A DNA stretch of 64,000 nt from Firmicutes bacterium UBA5559 (lineage in GTDB: Bacteria; Bacillota; Clostridia; Peptostreptococcales; Anaerovoracaceae): the NCBI GenBank assembly GCA_002425705.1, contig DIMT01000001.1, positions 67,653-131,652 of the forward strand, written 5' to 3'. Made by a program: the position numbers and the translations under genes. Position 1 is the stretch's first letter. Each line of letters begins with the position of its first letter. Shown in pieces: positions 17,570 through 27,915 of the stretch. The notes beneath the pieces are model-generated. The model was not told the DNA's origin. It ran no database searches and worked only from the letters and a program-made list of their open reading frames with translations.

Positions 17570-20449
17570 ATGACTATAAAAATCCATGAATTAGCCAAAG
17601 AATTAAACATGAATAGCAAGGATCTGGTTGAAAAAGTCCATTCCATGGGCATAGAAGCAAAGAGTCATATGAGCGTACTATCTGAAATAGAGGCAACCGC
17701 CGTGAAAAACACCGTTTTACGAAACAGGGCGGCAGCCGAAACAAAAATCGTTAAGGTGGCACCGAAAAAGGTGGAAAAAAACCCGGACGAAGAGGAACCG
17801 AAGATCGTGGTCAAGGCTGCGGTAATTCCGCCTCAGCCCCAGCACCATAAAAATACAAGGCCCCAGCAGTCCCGGGAGGATCGGCCCGTAGCCCGTCCCC
17901 CTATGGGCAAGCCAGTGATTTCCAAGGAACTGGATCAGCGGTCTCCCAAGCCCCCCATGGGCAAGCCGGTAGTACCCCAGGATCTGGAAAGCCGAACGGT
18001 TCCCAAACCGGCTCACTCTGCGCCCAAACCGGTTGAAGCATCAGCACAGGCAGCTCCTGCTGTTCCTGGGGAAGGTGCAAGACCAGCAGCAGAAGCGCCA
18101 AGACCGGTGGCAGATGCACCCCGTCCGGATCAGAGAACGGGGGACCGGCCTGCACCAAGACCGGATCAAAGGCCGGGAGATCGTCCCGCACCAAGACCGG
18201 ATCAAAGGCCCGGCGACCGGCCTGCACCAAGGCCGGATCAGAGAACCGGAGATCGTCCCGCACCCCGTCCGGATCAAAGGCCCGGCGACCGGCCGGCCAG
18301 ACCGGGTGACCGGCCACAGCGTCCGGGTGACCGGCCCACCGGCAGCAGACCTGGCGACCGGCCTCAGAGACCGGGAGATCGCCCCACTGGTGGCAGACCC
18401 GGAGATAGGCCCACCGGCGGCAGACCTGGAGATCGTCCCACTGGAGGACGCCCGGGAGAACGACCTGCTGGCGGAAAACCGGCTGGAGTCCCTCCAGCAG
18501 CCAAACCGGTCACGGCAGATAAACGAACTGAAAAAGAGAAAGAACGGGATAAATTCGCCAAACTGGAAAGTGGCAAAGGCAAGAAGGCACCCTTCGTACA
18601 AAAGTCACTGGAAAAGGCAGCCAAGCCCAAGAAACATCAGTCAAAGCCAAAGCAGATAGAGGAAGAAACAACGATAAATATGGAAGAATTACCAGTAGGA
18701 ACAAAGGTGATCAACGTACCCATCACCGTAGCAGGCTTTTGCGAGCAGGCTGAAATTTCAACATCCAGCGTTATCATGAAGTTGATGAAGCTGGGCATCA
18801 TGGCCAATATCAACCAGACTATCGACGAGGATACGGTTATGATCCTGGCAGAAGAACTGGGCATCGACGTAGTAGTCGGTCGAGTCTTTGAATGCGAAGT
18901 AGAAGAAGGCATCGAATGTTTCGAAGATAAGCTTGAAGACCTGAAACCCAGATCCCCCATCATTACGGTTATGGGACACGTTGACCACGGAAAGACCTCC
19001 TTGCTGGATGCCATCCGTAAGACCAACGTTACCGCTTCCGAATCCGGCGGCATTACCCAGCACATTGGTGCTTCAGAAGTCACCATCAACGGCAACAAGA
19101 TCGTGTTCCTGGACACACCGGGACATGAAGCCTTTACGGCTATGCGTGCCCGAGGGGCCCATGTGACGGACATCGCCGTATTGGTGGTCGCAGCCGATGA
19201 CAGCGTCAAGCCTCAGACTATTGAATCCATCAGCCACGCCCGAGCGGCAGGAGTGCCTATCATCGTGGCCATGAATAAAATCGACAAGCCGGCAGCGGAT
19301 CCGGACAAGGTGAAAAAAGACCTGGCCGACCACGGACTTCTGGTGGAAGAGTGGGGCGGAGATATCATCTGTGTACCCGTATCCGCCAAGACCGGTGACG
19401 GAATCACCAACTTGCTGGAAATGATCCTGCTCCAGGCAGAAATGATGCAGCTTCAGGCCAATCCTAACCGACTGGCTTCCGGAACGGTCATCGAAGCCCG
19501 GGTAGACAAGAGCAAAGGAACCGTGGCAACCCTGCTGGTACTCAACGGGACTCTCCTGTCCGGCCAGAGCGTGGTAGCCGGAACCAGCAGTGGTAAGATT
19601 CGTCTCATGACCAACTTCAAGGGGGATACCATCCGAAAAGCCGGACCGGCTACAGCCGTGGAAATCCTTGGATTGGCCGAAGTTCCGGAAGCCGGAGACG
19701 TCTTCAATGCGGTCAAGGAAGACCGAATGGCCAGAGAAATCGCTGAAAATAGAAGAAACAAGCTGCGGGAAGAAGTATTCGCCAAGAATGCCAGCAGCAC
19801 CCTGGAACAGCTGTTCAGTCAGCTCCAGGAAGGGGAAGTCAAGGAACTGAACTTGATCATCAAGGGAGACGTACAGGGTTCCGTGGGAGCGCTGGAAGCA
19901 TCCCTGGAAAAACTGAAAAATGAAAATGTACGGGTGAAGATCATCCATTCCGGCGTCGGTACGGTTACCGAATCCGACGTCATGCTGGCCGGAACCTCCG
20001 GAGCCATCATCATCGGCTTCAACGTAAGGCCCAGCACTGCGGTAAGCCAGATGGCCGAGCGGGAGGGCGTGGAAATCCGATTATACCGGGTCATCTACAA
20101 CGTCATTGAAGAAATCGAAGCCGCCATGAAGGGCATGCTGGACCCCATCTACAAAGAAGTGGTCCTGGGCAAGGCTGAAGTTCGGGAAACCTTCAAGGTT
20201 CCCGGAGCCGGAACCATTGCCGGTGCTTATATCATCGAGGGAAAAGTCCTTCGAAACGCCGAAATCCGATTGGTTCGGGATGGTATCGTCATCCACGAAG
20301 GAAAGATTTCATCCCTGAAGCGATTCAAGGATGATGCCAAGGAAGTCCTCAAGGGATTTGAATGCGGCATCGGCATCGAAAGCTACAACGACCTCAAGGA
20401 AGGCGATATCATCGAATGCTTCCATATGGTGGAAACAGAAAGAAAATAA
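17570..20449 (+). CDS. infB: Translation initiation factor IF-2
   Basis: A 959-residue GTPase that brings initiator tRNA to the 30S subunit. An IF2N helical domain ([21 protein letters not shown]) is followed by a long low-complexity linker. Within it, about bases 18122-18480 encode five copies of a 12-residue unit RPDQRxGDRPAP and then several RPGDRPxxG units. Then come a second IF2N-like domain, the GTPase ([21 protein letters not shown]), and domains II, III ([14 protein letters not shown]) and IV. ATG 17570 with GGGAGG upstream was chosen; an ATG at 17531 lies inside ylxQ and lacks a site. The repeat linker is unusually Arg-rich. Confidence 0.97.
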   Translation: MTIKIHELAKELNMNSKDLVEKVHSMGIEAKSHMSVLSEIEATAVKNTVLRNRAAAETKIVKVAPKKVEKNPDEEEPKIVVKAAVIPPQPQHHKNTRPQQSREDRPVARPPMGKPVISKELDQRSPKPPMGKPVVPQDLESRTVPKPAHSAPKPVEASAQAAPAVPGEGARPAAEAPRPVADAPRPDQRTGDRPAPRPDQRPGDRPAPRPDQRPGDRPAPRPDQRTGDRPAPRPDQRPGDRPARPGDRPQRPGDRPTGSRPGDRPQRPGDRPTGGRPGDRPTGGRPGDRPTGGRPGERPAGGKPAGVPPAAKPVTADKRTEKEKERDKFAKLESGKGKKAPFVQKSLEKAAKPKKHQSKPKQIEEETTINMEELPVGTKVINVPITVAGFCEQAEISTSSVIMKLMKLGIMANINQTIDEDTVMILAEELGIDVVVGRVFECEVEEGIECFEDKLEDLKPRSPIITVMGHVDHGKTSLLDAIRKTNVTASESGGITQHIGASEVTINGNKIVFLDTPGHEAFTAMRARGAHVTDIAVLVVAADDSVKPQTIESISHARAAGVPIIVAMNKIDKPAADPDKVKKDLADHGLLVEEWGGDIICVPVSAKTGDGITNLLEMILLQAEMMQLQANPNRLASGTVIEARVDKSKGTVATLLVLNGTLLSGQSVVAGTSSGKIRLMTNFKGDTIRKAGPATAVEILGLAEVPEAGDVFNAVKEDRMAREIAENRRNKLREEVFAKNASSTLEQLFSQLQEGEVKELNLIIKGDVQGSVGALEASLEKLKNENVRVKIIHSGVGTVTESDVMLAGTSGAIIIGFNVRPSTAVSQMAEREGVEIRLYRVIYNVIEEIEAAMKGMLDPIYKEVVLGKAEVRETFKVPGAGTIAGAYIIEGKVLRNAEIRLVRDGIVIHEGKISSLKRFKDDAKEVLKGFECGIGIESYNDLKEGDIIECFHMVETERK

Positions 20450-20464
20450 AGGTGGTGTCAACAA

Positions 20465-20914
20465 ATGGGTAAAGGATACAGACAGGGACGTTTGGGGGAA
20501 GAAATCCGGAAGATCATCAGTGAGCTTTTACTGAGAGAGCTGAAGGATCCCAGGCTGTCCGGGCTGGTGAGCATATCCGCTGTGGAGGTGACCTCTGACG
20601 GCAGCTATGCCACCGCCTATATTACCCTGCTGGGAAACCGGCCGGGTGAAGAAGCGTCCAATCAGGAAAAGGAAGATGCCTTGGAAGCTTTTAAAAGCGC
20701 CAAGGGGCTGATTCGGAGAGAAATCGGCCATCAGATCAAGCTGCGTCATGTGCCGGAGTTGATCTTTAAACTGGACACTTCTATGGAATACGGAAGACAC
20801 ATTGACAAGATCATCCATGATTTGGGCATACAGCCGGACCGTCCGGCAAAAGAGGAGACTGAGGATCAGGATTTAAATCTGGAATCAGACGAGGATGAGG
20901 GCGAGGATGACTAA
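20465..20914 (+). CDS. rbfA: Ribosome-binding factor A
   Basis: A 149-residue 30S maturation factor with the KH-like fold (RLGEEIRKIISELLLRELKDPRL, VTSDGSYATAYITLLG, ELIFKLDTSMEYGRHIDKII). A short acidic C-terminal tail (about 25 residues of Asp/Glu) extends beyond the usual core. Its stop overlaps the start of the next gene. Confidence 0.95.
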   Translation: MGKGYRQGRLGEEIRKIISELLLRELKDPRLSGLVSISAVEVTSDGSYATAYITLLGNRPGEEASNQEKEDALEAFKSAKGLIRREIGHQIKLRHVPELIFKLDTSMEYGRHIDKIIHDLGIQPDRPAKEETEDQDLNLESDEDEGEDD

Positions 20915-21896
20915 AAACGAATTAAAGCCGGAAATGGAAAAAATGGTTCGGGAAATTCTTAAGGCGGAAACCATCCTCCTGTTTCCTCATATCCATATGG
21001 ATGGGGACTGTCTTGGCTCCTCTGCAGCTTTCTGCCGAGGACTGAGAAGCCTGGGCAAAATCTGCTGGGTGGTCATCGAGGACGAAATCCCGGCTAATCT
21101 GGAATTCCTCAACGGGGATATCTGCACCCAGGATCTGGAGTTAATTCAGGAGCCGGATATTTGTATGGCAGTAGATTGTGCAGAGATTCAGCGGTTCATC
21201 AACCGAAAGGACCTGTTCCTCAAGGGTAAGCTGACCATGTGCATCGACCATCATTCCACGGCGGTTCCTTTTACGACCTACAATTACATCGACCCTACGG
21301 CAGCAGCTACCGGGGAACTGGTCTATAAATTTCTGCTGGCCCTTGGAGTCACCCTGGACAAAGCTATGGGGGAAGCCCTTTATGCGGCCATCACCACGGA
21401 TACCGGTAACTTCCAGTATTCCAATACTACCCGGGAGACCCATGAGATTGTTGCCAACCTTTATGATCTGGGCATCGAACATTCCAAGGTCAGCGTGGAA
21501 ATCTATCAGAATATCCGGCTGGAAAAACTGCTCATGTTCAACCGATCCCTGGAATCCCTGCAGATGTATGCCGACGGACGGATTGCCATTGTCAGCCTGA
21601 AACAGCAGGACCTGGATGATACGGGGGCTACGGTGGACGAAGCGGAGGGAATCGTAGAAGCGATTCGCAGCATCGGCAGCGTGGAAATCGCCGTGATTCT
21701 GAAAGAACTGAAGGATAAGAAGGTCAAAGTCAGCCTTCGGGCAAAAAACAACTTCAATGTGGCAAAGTTTGCAGCCCGATTCGGGGGCGGCGGCCATGTG
21801 AAGGCAGCTGGTTTTATCATGCATGAACCGATTGAACACTGCGGAGAAATTATTTCCCACGAGCTGATGACCGAGCTGTTTCAGGAGACCTTATAG
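20907..21896 (+). CDS. nrnA: DHH-family bifunctional oligoribonuclease / pAp phosphatase NrnA
   Basis: A 329-residue phosphoesterase that degrades nanoRNAs and dephosphorylates pAp. The DHH metal-binding motifs are visible: HIHMDGDCLGSS, AVDCAE, IDHHST and TDTGNFQYSNT, with the DHHA1 glycine-rich end FGGGGHVKAAGF. ATG 20907 was preferred because a GAGGGCGAGG run precedes it and it overlaps the rbfA stop by 8 bases (translational coupling); ATG 20895 is an alternative. Cluster position between rbfA and truB is typical of Firmicutes. Confidence 0.93.
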   Translation: MTKNELKPEMEKMVREILKAETILLFPHIHMDGDCLGSSAAFCRGLRSLGKICWVVIEDEIPANLEFLNGDICTQDLELIQEPDICMAVDCAEIQRFINRKDLFLKGKLTMCIDHHSTAVPFTTYNYIDPTAAATGELVYKFLLALGVTLDKAMGEALYAAITTDTGNFQYSNTTRETHEIVANLYDLGIEHSKVSVEIYQNIRLEKLLMFNRSLESLQMYADGRIAIVSLKQQDLDDTGATVDEAEGIVEAIRSIGSVEIAVILKELKDKKVKVSLRAKNNFNVAKFAARFGGGGHVKAAGFIMHEPIEHCGEIISHELMTELFQETL

Positions 21897-21898
21897 CC

Positions 21899-22900
21899 AT
21901 GATCAACCGTGGAATCATCAACCTGAATAAACCGGAGGGCATGACCTCCCATGACTGCGTCAATCGGCTGAGGCGGCTGACCGGCGTTCGGCGGATCGGA
22001 CATACGGGAACTCTGGATCCCATGGCTACCGGCGTCCTGCCTCTTTGCATCGGGACCTCCGCCCGGATCTCCGAGTATCTGGATATGGACTTTAAAAAAT
22101 ACCGGTGCACTATGGTCCTGGGTCTGGAGACCGACACCCTGGATATCTGGGGAAAGGTCCTGTCCGACACCCGGGAGCAGCTCCTTTTAGATAAGGAAAC
22201 GCTTTCCGGAGTCACGCTGGAAAAACTTCAAGAGATTAGCCGGGTATTTACTGGAAGGATCCGTCAGGTTCCCCCAAAATATTCGGCCCTGAAGGTCAAC
22301 GGGAAGAAATTATATGAATACGCCCGGGCGGGGCAGGAAGTGGAGATCAAATCCAGGGAAATTACCATAAAAGATATTACGGTAAACTCATGGGATTCTC
22401 ATACTTTGACGGCAGCCTTTGACGTGACTTGCTCCAAGGGAACCTATGTACGGACCCTGTGCGTGGATATGGCAGAAAAACTTGGCTTTACCGCCGCCAT
22501 GTCCTCCCTGATCCGTCTGGAAAGCGGAGCCTTCACCCTGGAAAATGCAGTCACTTTAGAGGAGCTGGCAGAAGCTGGGGACGATTTTACCCGGTATATC
22601 CTGCCCACGGATTTTCCCCTGATTCATTTTGGGGAATTCCTCATTCGGGACGACCGTGCTGTCTGGTTCATCACCGGCGGCCACATCAGCTTCCAGGAGG
22701 GAGAAATCCTTCAGGAACCGGAATACAAGGACAAGGAACCCCCCTTTCCCATACGGGAAGAATACCAGAAGGCCTATCGGATGATGGCTATGGTAAAGGG
22801 CAGGAAAAAGTTCCTGGGGGTGGCTTTTTATAACGATAAATACAAAAAATTAGTAGCGGACAAGATTTTTTTAAGGGGGCTTGAGGATGAGGATTTTTAA
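21899..22900 (+). CDS. truB: tRNA pseudouridine(55) synthase TruB
   Basis: A 333-residue enzyme that makes pseudouridine 55 in the T arm of tRNA. It has NLNKPEGMTSHDCVNRLRRL, the catalytic Asp motif GHTGTLDPMATGVLPL, and YSALKVNGKKLYEYAR. The C-terminal part (from LIHFGEFLIRDD) is somewhat longer than in the common 300-residue enzymes. It starts 2 bases after the nrnA stop and overlaps ribF. Confidence 0.95.
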   Translation: MINRGIINLNKPEGMTSHDCVNRLRRLTGVRRIGHTGTLDPMATGVLPLCIGTSARISEYLDMDFKKYRCTMVLGLETDTLDIWGKVLSDTREQLLLDKETLSGVTLEKLQEISRVFTGRIRQVPPKYSALKVNGKKLYEYARAGQEVEIKSREITIKDITVNSWDSHTLTAAFDVTCSKGTYVRTLCVDMAEKLGFTAAMSSLIRLESGAFTLENAVTLEELAEAGDDFTRYILPTDFPLIHFGEFLIRDDRAVWFITGGHISFQEGEILQEPEYKDKEPPFPIREEYQKAYRMMAMVKGRKKFLGVAFYNDKYKKLVADKIFLRGLEDEDF

Positions 22901-23828
22901 ATCCTTGGATGAAATAGAAGATATCGAACCATCGGTGATTGCCTTCGGAAACTTTGACGGGGTCCACCTGGGCCACCAGGAAATCATCAAAAAATCAGTG
23001 CAGAGCGCAGCGGTTTCCAACCTGAAAAGCAGCGTTTTCACCTTCTCCACCCACCCGAAGAATCTGATCACCGGAAAAAACACGGTCAAAAATATCCTCT
23101 ATCCGGAGGAAAAGGCCGCCATCATAGAAAAATTAGGTGTAGATTACTTTTTTTCTATTCCCTTCGATGAGGAAATCATGAACATGGACCCCATGGATTT
23201 CATTGATAATCTGTTGGTGGCCCGTCTGAAAATGAAAGAAGCTTATTGCGGCTTCAACTTCCGCTTTGGTCATAAAGGAAAGGGCAACCCTCAGCTCCTG
23301 ATTAAGGAAGGGGAACGGTGTGGCTTCGGCCTTCACGTTCTGGCTCCCTATAAGGTGGAGGGAAATCTGGTTAGCAGCAGCCTGATTCGGAAATTGATAG
23401 CAGAAGGCCAGGTGGACGAATGTGCCAAATACCTGGGTCGTTATTACTCCATCGGCGGCGAAGTCCAGGTTGGCAACCGGATCGGCCGGACCATCGGATT
23501 CCCCACCTCTAATATCCACGTGGATGAGACCATGGTGAGCCCGGCTAACGGAGTGTATGTTACCAACTGCATCTACAATGGAGTCCGATATCCCAGCATT
23601 ACCAATGCAGGGGTCAAACCCACCATTGGCCATTATGGAAAAAATGTGGAAACCCACATCTTCAATTTTGATAAAGAGCTGTATGGCAAGACCATCCGGG
23701 TGGAGTTCCTGAAAAAGATCCGGGATGAGGTCAAATTCCACGATGTGGATGCCCTGAAGGAGCAGATTCGCAAGGATTGCATCTATGCCAGAGAATATCA
23801 TATTCTCCAGGGTGGCCTGAAGAAATAG
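22887..23828 (+). CDS. ribF: Bifunctional riboflavin kinase / FAD synthetase
   Basis: A 313-residue enzyme making FMN and FAD. The N-terminal nucleotidyltransferase has FGNFDGVHLGHQEII and NFRFGHKGKGN; the C-terminal kinase has GRTIGFPTSNI and GVKPTIG. ATG 22887 overlaps the truB stop by 14 bases and is preceded by a purine-rich GGGGG run; an upstream TTG at 22881 is less likely. Confidence 0.95.
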   Translation: MRIFKSLDEIEDIEPSVIAFGNFDGVHLGHQEIIKKSVQSAAVSNLKSSVFTFSTHPKNLITGKNTVKNILYPEEKAAIIEKLGVDYFFSIPFDEEIMNMDPMDFIDNLLVARLKMKEAYCGFNFRFGHKGKGNPQLLIKEGERCGFGLHVLAPYKVEGNLVSSSLIRKLIAEGQVDECAKYLGRYYSIGGEVQVGNRIGRTIGFPTSNIHVDETMVSPANGVYVTNCIYNGVRYPSITNAGVKPTIGHYGKNVETHIFNFDKELYGKTIRVEFLKKIRDEVKFHDVDALKEQIRKDCIYAREYHILQGGLKK

Positions 23829-23857
23829 TGGACAAAATACAGGACTTGTGGTAGTAT
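23829..23857 (+). promoter_or_regulatory. Candidate promoter of rpsO
   Basis: TGGACA (23829-23834), 17-bp spacer, TAGTAT (23852-23857), directly after the ribF stop. Confidence 0.55.
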
Positions 23858-23947
23858 AAGTTGTTAAATTAATTATACCTGTCACTGAGTATGTTGAGAC
23901 TCCGACAAATACCCGGGACAGGTGGATGAATGAAAAGGAGAATACCC
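23858..23947 (+). promoter_or_regulatory. Candidate S15 autoregulatory leader
   Basis: The roughly 90-base leader of rpsO can close a junction: CCTGTC (23878-23883) pairs with GACAGG (23917-23922) just upstream of the ribosome-binding site, with further short complementarity inside. S15 leaders that bind their own protein are known in several bacterial groups with diverse structures. I infer the function from position and pairing only. Confidence 0.4.
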
Positions 23948-24214
23948 ATGATTACACAGGAAAAGAAAACGGAAATTATCAAGCAGTACCAGCTGAAAGA
24001 AGGAGATACCGGATCTCCCGAGGTTCAGGTAGCCATTCTGACTTTCAGAATCAATGACCTGAATGAGCACTTAAAGATTCACAAGAAAGATCATCACTCC
24101 AGAAGAGGTCTGCTGAAGATGGTCGGTCAGAGAAGAAACCTTCTTAATTACCTAAAAAATAAGGATATCGACAGATACAGAAATCTTATTGCAGACTTAG
24201 GATTAAGAAAGTAA
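23948..24214 (+). CDS. rpsO: 30S ribosomal protein S15
   Basis: An 88-residue rRNA-binding protein of the 30S platform. Conserved [26 protein letters not shown] and [25 protein letters not shown] 23948 with AAAGGAGAA upstream gives the standard family length; an upstream in-frame start at 23930 would add an uncharacteristic leader. Confidence 0.97.
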   Translation: MITQEKKTEIIKQYQLKEGDTGSPEVQVAILTFRINDLNEHLKIHKKDHHSRRGLLKMVGQRRNLLNYLKNKDIDRYRNLIADLGLRK

Positions 24215-24227
24215 TACTAAGAAATTC

Positions 24228-24258
24228 AAGCGGGGGATTTTCACCCCGCTTTTATTTA
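24228..24258 (+). terminator. Terminator after rpsO
   Basis: AAGCGGGG (24228-24235) pairs with CCCCGCTT (24244-24251), followed by a T-rich tail. It separates rpsO from pnp, which must then have its own promoter or depend on read-through. Confidence 0.8.
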
Positions 24259-24306
24259 TATTTTTATTGAAGAAGAGAAAGAAAAATTAACAGGAGGTAG
24301 TTGTTA

Positions 24307-26406
24307 ATGAGATTCGAAGATTACAGAACGTTCCGCACCGCCGTGGGAGGCAGACTCCTTCAGCTGGAAATCGGAAAGGTGTGCGAGATGGCCAACGGCC
24401 AGGTCATGGTCAAGTACGGCGATACCGTCGTCAACGTCACGGCCACTGCATCCGCTCAGCCAAGACAGGATATTGATTTTTTCCCGCTGAGCGTGGACTA
24501 TGAGGAAAGAATGTATGCTGCCGGTAAGATTCCGGGAGGTTTTATAAAAAGAGAAGGACGGCCCAGCGAAAAGGCGATTCTTAGCTCTCGTCTGATCGAC
24601 CGGCCCATCCGGCCCCTGTTCCCCAAAGGATATTACAACGATGTTCAGGTAGTGGCCACCGTTATGTGCGTGGATCCGGACTGTGCGCCGGAAATCGCCG
24701 CTATGATCGGTTCTTCCGTTGCCCTGTCCATCTCCGACATCCCCTTTGACGGACCCACCGCTTCCGTGCTGGTAGGCTTGGTTGACGGCCAGTTCGTGGT
24801 CAATCCCACCCTGGCTCAGCGGGAGGTCAGCGACCTGCACCTGGTGGTATCCGGAACCAAGGAAGCCATCATGATGGTAGAAGCCGGCGCCAACGAGATC
24901 AAAGAAGACGTGATGCTGGAAGCCATTATGTTTGCCCATGAGGAAATCAAATCCCTGATTGAATTCATCGATGAAATCATCAAGGAAGTGGGCAAGCCTA
25001 AGACAGAAGTTACGCTTTACAAGGTATCCGACGAAATTGACCAGGCTGTCCGGGATTATGCAACGGACAAGATGAGAGCAGCCATCCAGACCTACGACAA
25101 GATGGAACGGCTGGAAAACATGGACAAGGTTGAAGTGGAAGTCAAAGCCTATTTCGCAGAGATTTTCCCGGATAATAAAAAAGACATCGCCGCCGTATTA
25201 TACAGCATAACCAAAGAGCAGGTCAGAAGCCTGATTCTGGATGACGGCATCCGTCCGGACAATCGTAAGTCCGACGAAATCCGGCCCATCTGGTGTGAAA
25301 CCGGCGTCCTGCCCAGAGCCCACGGAACCGGCCTGTTCAAGCGTGGACAGACTCAGGTCCTTTCCGTCACCACTCTGGCGCCCGTTGGCGAATCCCAGAC
25401 CATCGACGGCATCGGCGAAGAAGTCAGCAAGCGATATATGCACCACTATAACTTCCCTCCCTATTCCGTAGGAGAAGCAAGACCTATGAGAAGCCCGGGA
25501 CGTCGGGAAATCGGTCACGGAGCCCTGGCTGAAAGAGCCCTGATTCCCGTACTGCCCAGCGTGGAAGAATTCCCCTATGCCATTCGTGTGGTTTCTGAAG
25601 TCCTTTCCTCCAATGGAAGTACCTCTCAGGCCTCTGTCTGCGGAAGCACCATGTCCCTGATGGACGCCGGTGTACCCATCAAGGCACCGGTAGCCGGTAT
25701 CGCCATGGGTCTGATCGAACGGGTTGAGCCGGACGGCAGCAGCAAGATCTCCATCCTGTCCGACATTCAGGGTATGGAAGACTTCTTAGGCGACATGGAC
25801 TTTAAGGTAGCCGGAACCAAGGAAGGCATCACCGCCATCCAGATGGATATCAAGGTTCACGGCCTTTCCAGAAAGATCCTGGAAGACGCTCTGGCCCAGG
25901 CCCACGAAGGCCGAATCCACATCATGAATCAGATGCTGGATGAAATCGCTGAGCCTCGTCCGGAACTGTCCTCCTACGCTCCGAGAATCATCACCATGAT
26001 GATCGATCCGGACAAGATCCGTACCGTCATTGGACCGGGAGGCAAAACTATCAATAGGATCATCGCTGAAACCGGCGTCAAGATCGACATCGAAGACAGC
26101 GGCCTGATCTACATCGCATCCCCCGACATGGAATCGGCTCAGAAGGGCGTAAAAGCCATCGAAGATCTGGTTCGGGACGTTGAAGTCGGCGAAACCTACG
26201 ACGGAACCGTAACCCGGCTCATGTCCTTCGGTGCCTTCATCGAGATCCTGCCGGGTAAGGAAGGCCTGCTCCACATCTCCAAGATGGCCAAGCACCGGGT
26301 AGAAAAAGTCGAAGACGAAATGAACGTCGGCGACAAGGTCCGGGTCAAGGTCACCGAGATCGACAGCCAGAACCGAATCAACCTGTCCAGGAAGGACATG
26401 GAGTAA
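24307..26406 (+). CDS. pnp: Polyribonucleotide nucleotidyltransferase (PNPase)
   Basis: A 699-residue phosphorolytic 3'-5' exoribonuclease. Two RNase PH domains (the first from [17 protein letters not shown], the second with [19 protein letters not shown] and the [19 protein letters not shown] active-site region) are joined by a helical domain and followed by KH ([16 protein letters not shown]) and S1 ([23 protein letters not shown]). ATG 24307 has AGGAGG with 8-base spacing; TTG 24301 is rejected as start. Same rpsO-pnp order as in most bacteria. Confidence 0.97.
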   Translation: MRFEDYRTFRTAVGGRLLQLEIGKVCEMANGQVMVKYGDTVVNVTATASAQPRQDIDFFPLSVDYEERMYAAGKIPGGFIKREGRPSEKAILSSRLIDRPIRPLFPKGYYNDVQVVATVMCVDPDCAPEIAAMIGSSVALSISDIPFDGPTASVLVGLVDGQFVVNPTLAQREVSDLHLVVSGTKEAIMMVEAGANEIKEDVMLEAIMFAHEEIKSLIEFIDEIIKEVGKPKTEVTLYKVSDEIDQAVRDYATDKMRAAIQTYDKMERLENMDKVEVEVKAYFAEIFPDNKKDIAAVLYSITKEQVRSLILDDGIRPDNRKSDEIRPIWCETGVLPRAHGTGLFKRGQTQVLSVTTLAPVGESQTIDGIGEEVSKRYMHHYNFPPYSVGEARPMRSPGRREIGHGALAERALIPVLPSVEEFPYAIRVVSEVLSSNGSTSQASVCGSTMSLMDAGVPIKAPVAGIAMGLIERVEPDGSSKISILSDIQGMEDFLGDMDFKVAGTKEGITAIQMDIKVHGLSRKILEDALAQAHEGRIHIMNQMLDEIAEPRPELSSYAPRIITMMIDPDKIRTVIGPGGKTINRIIAETGVKIDIEDSGLIYIASPDMESAQKGVKAIEDLVRDVEVGETYDGTVTRLMSFGAFIEILPGKEGLLHISKMAKHRVEKVEDEMNVGDKVRVKVTEIDSQNRINLSRKDME

Positions 26407-26552
26407 CCAACTTTAAGAACAGTTCTGCCAGTTGGTTTGCTTATAAATAACTCTATAAATACAAACCCCAGTAATTCCAAGGGTTTCCCGGATTTGCTGG
26501 GGATTTTTTGTGTCTAAAACCTGTCAACTGGCAGAACTGTTCTTAAAGTTGG
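26407..26552. repeat. 28-bp perfect inverted repeat bracketing the pnp/MFS convergent junction
   Basis: The arm at 26407-26434 is the exact reverse complement of 26525-26552. The left arm begins right after the pnp stop codon; the right arm includes the last codons and stop of the convergent MFS gene. The 90 bases between hold a terminator hairpin. Each arm also contains the near-palindrome AGAACAGTTCT. Confidence 0.9.
26466..26509 (+). terminator. Terminator between pnp and the convergent MFS gene
   Basis: CCCCAG (26466-26471) pairs with CTGGGG (26497-26502), followed by A and T6. With the surrounding inverted repeat the whole segment can fold into a very long stem and may stop transcription from both sides. 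Confidence 0.75.
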
Positions 26553-27706
26553 TATTTTTTAAGGGCGGTCAGGGCGGCCAGGCAGAAGAGGGCCAGCAGG
26601 ATGTAGGAGATCCGGATGCCGAACCAGGCAGCGGAAAAGCTCATCAGGATGGGGAAGACGGCGCCGCCGATGCCGGAGGCTACGTTCAGTAAGCCGGTGG
26701 TCGCACCGGAGTTCTCGGGGGATTCTTCCGTACCCAGGCCGATGAGAGTGGGCCAGATGGGTCCCAGAGTGAAGCCTAACAAGAGGCAGCAGACCAGTGC
26801 GAACCAGGGATTGGGGGAGAAGGATAAGGCCGTGAACAAAACGGCGTTGATTAAAAATAATGCGGGAACCAACTTTCTTCGGAACCGGTAGAGTATTCCG
26901 GTGGCGATTCTGGCGGGAATCATGGCAATCCAGATACCGGAAATGGCAAAAGCCGTCAGGTGGTCCGTCTGAAAAATATCAGAAAACAGAAGAGCCATAA
27001 AGAAGGCCAGTCCGCTTTCCACCCCCACATAGATAAAGATGGCGATTACCAGATAACTGATCCGGGTGCTACGGATCAGGGCTCGGTACCCCATGGGTTT
27101 GTGCTCCGGCAGCTTCTCCACCATGGGGAAGTGGGTGAACATCAGCGGGATGATCAAGAGAAGGTATCCGCAGGCAGCGACAATGAAAATGAATTTCCAG
27201 GTGAAGCCCAGACTGGTGATGGCCCAGGAAGTGACGATAGGGCTGATAACCGCCCCGCTGCTGAAGAATACTTGAGCCAGATTGATGTAGCGGCTGGATT
27301 TCCCGGGAAATGCATCGGACAAAGCGGAGGAAGAACAGGTCTGAGAAACGCTGTAGCCCATGCCCAGGATGAAGACCCCAACGAAAAAGGCATAGAGCTC
27401 CGGAATCAGGAGCAGCAGGAAGCAGCCGAAAACGAACAGGGTAATGGCCATAAGGGAAGAATACTTCTTGGATACCCGATTGATGAAATCCCCGAAGACG
27501 ATAGGTCCCAAGATGGAACCGCCGTATTGGAGGGACACCAGGATCCCCATGGTTTCCGTGCTGAGGTTATAGGTATCGGAAATCATCAATAAGGCCAGCT
27601 GGAATCCGCCGGATTCAAAGCCCAGAAAAAAGGGCAGGCCGAAGGCCACTGGCAAAATGAGATTTTTTGTAGTTTTTATCGGAATTCGGGTCAGCGTTTT
27701 TTTCAT
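26543..27706 (-). CDS. Major facilitator superfamily transporter
   Basis: A 387-residue membrane protein with about 12 hydrophobic segments and the loop-2 type motif FGDFINRVSKKY. A second-half loop (YRFRRKLVP) and the absence of soluble domains fit an MFS permease of the sugar/fosmidomycin-like group. Substrate cannot be told. The start at 27706 is preceded on the minus strand by AAAGGAAG. Single-gene unit, convergent with pnp and divergent from argC. Confidence 0.85.
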   Translation of the reverse strand: MKKTLTRIPIKTTKNLILPVAFGLPFFLGFESGGFQLALLMISDTYNLSTETMGILVSLQYGGSILGPIVFGDFINRVSKKYSSLMAITLFVFGCFLLLLIPELYAFFVGVFILGMGYSVSQTCSSSALSDAFPGKSSRYINLAQVFFSSGAVISPIVTSWAITSLGFTWKFIFIVAACGYLLLIIPLMFTHFPMVEKLPEHKPMGYRALIRSTRISYLVIAIFIYVGVESGLAFFMALLFSDIFQTDHLTAFAISGIWIAMIPARIATGILYRFRRKLVPALFLINAVLFTALSFSPNPWFALVCCLLLGFTLGPIWPTLIGLGTEESPENSGATTGLLNVASGIGGAVFPILMSFSAAWFGIRISYILLALFCLAALTALKKYQL

Positions 27707-27748
27707 TTTTTGCTTCCTTTTGTTGAAAAATCGGGGACAACTCTTTCT

Positions 27749-27777
27749 ATTATCCGATGGAGAGGGGTAAAAGTCAA
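27749..27777 (-). promoter_or_regulatory. Promoter of the MFS gene
   Basis: On the minus strand TTGACT (27777-27772), 17-bp spacer, GATAAT (27754-27749), 43 bases before the start codon. Confidence 0.6.
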
Positions 27778-27845
27778 CGGGAAGCAGTTGATATTGGATA
27801 AAATATAATTAATTTGCATAAATATACTTATTTTTCGTATAAATC

Positions 27846-27873
27846 TTGACAAATATTAATGAGTATGTATAAT
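27846..27873 (+). promoter_or_regulatory. Promoter of argCJBD with possible ArgR sites
   Basis: TTGACA (27846-27851), 16-bp spacer, TATAAT (27868-27873). The -10 is part of an AT palindrome TATAATTATA, and a similar AT-rich element (TGCATAAATATAC) lies about 50 bases upstream. These resemble ARG boxes, the binding sites of the ArgR/AhrC repressor, but the match is by eye only. Confidence 0.65.
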
Positions 27874-27915
27874 TATAGAATATATTACACATTCGACAAG
27901 GGAAAGGATTTAGCG

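Noticed and set aside
18122..18480. Regular 36-base repeats, possible CRISPR array
   Set aside because: The units are adjacent without unique spacers and are in frame inside infB.
17717..18704. Several long frames on both strands over the infB linker
   Set aside because: They are shadows of the GC-rich repeat in infB; the translations are Arg/Pro-rich with no site or domain, and infB itself is certain.
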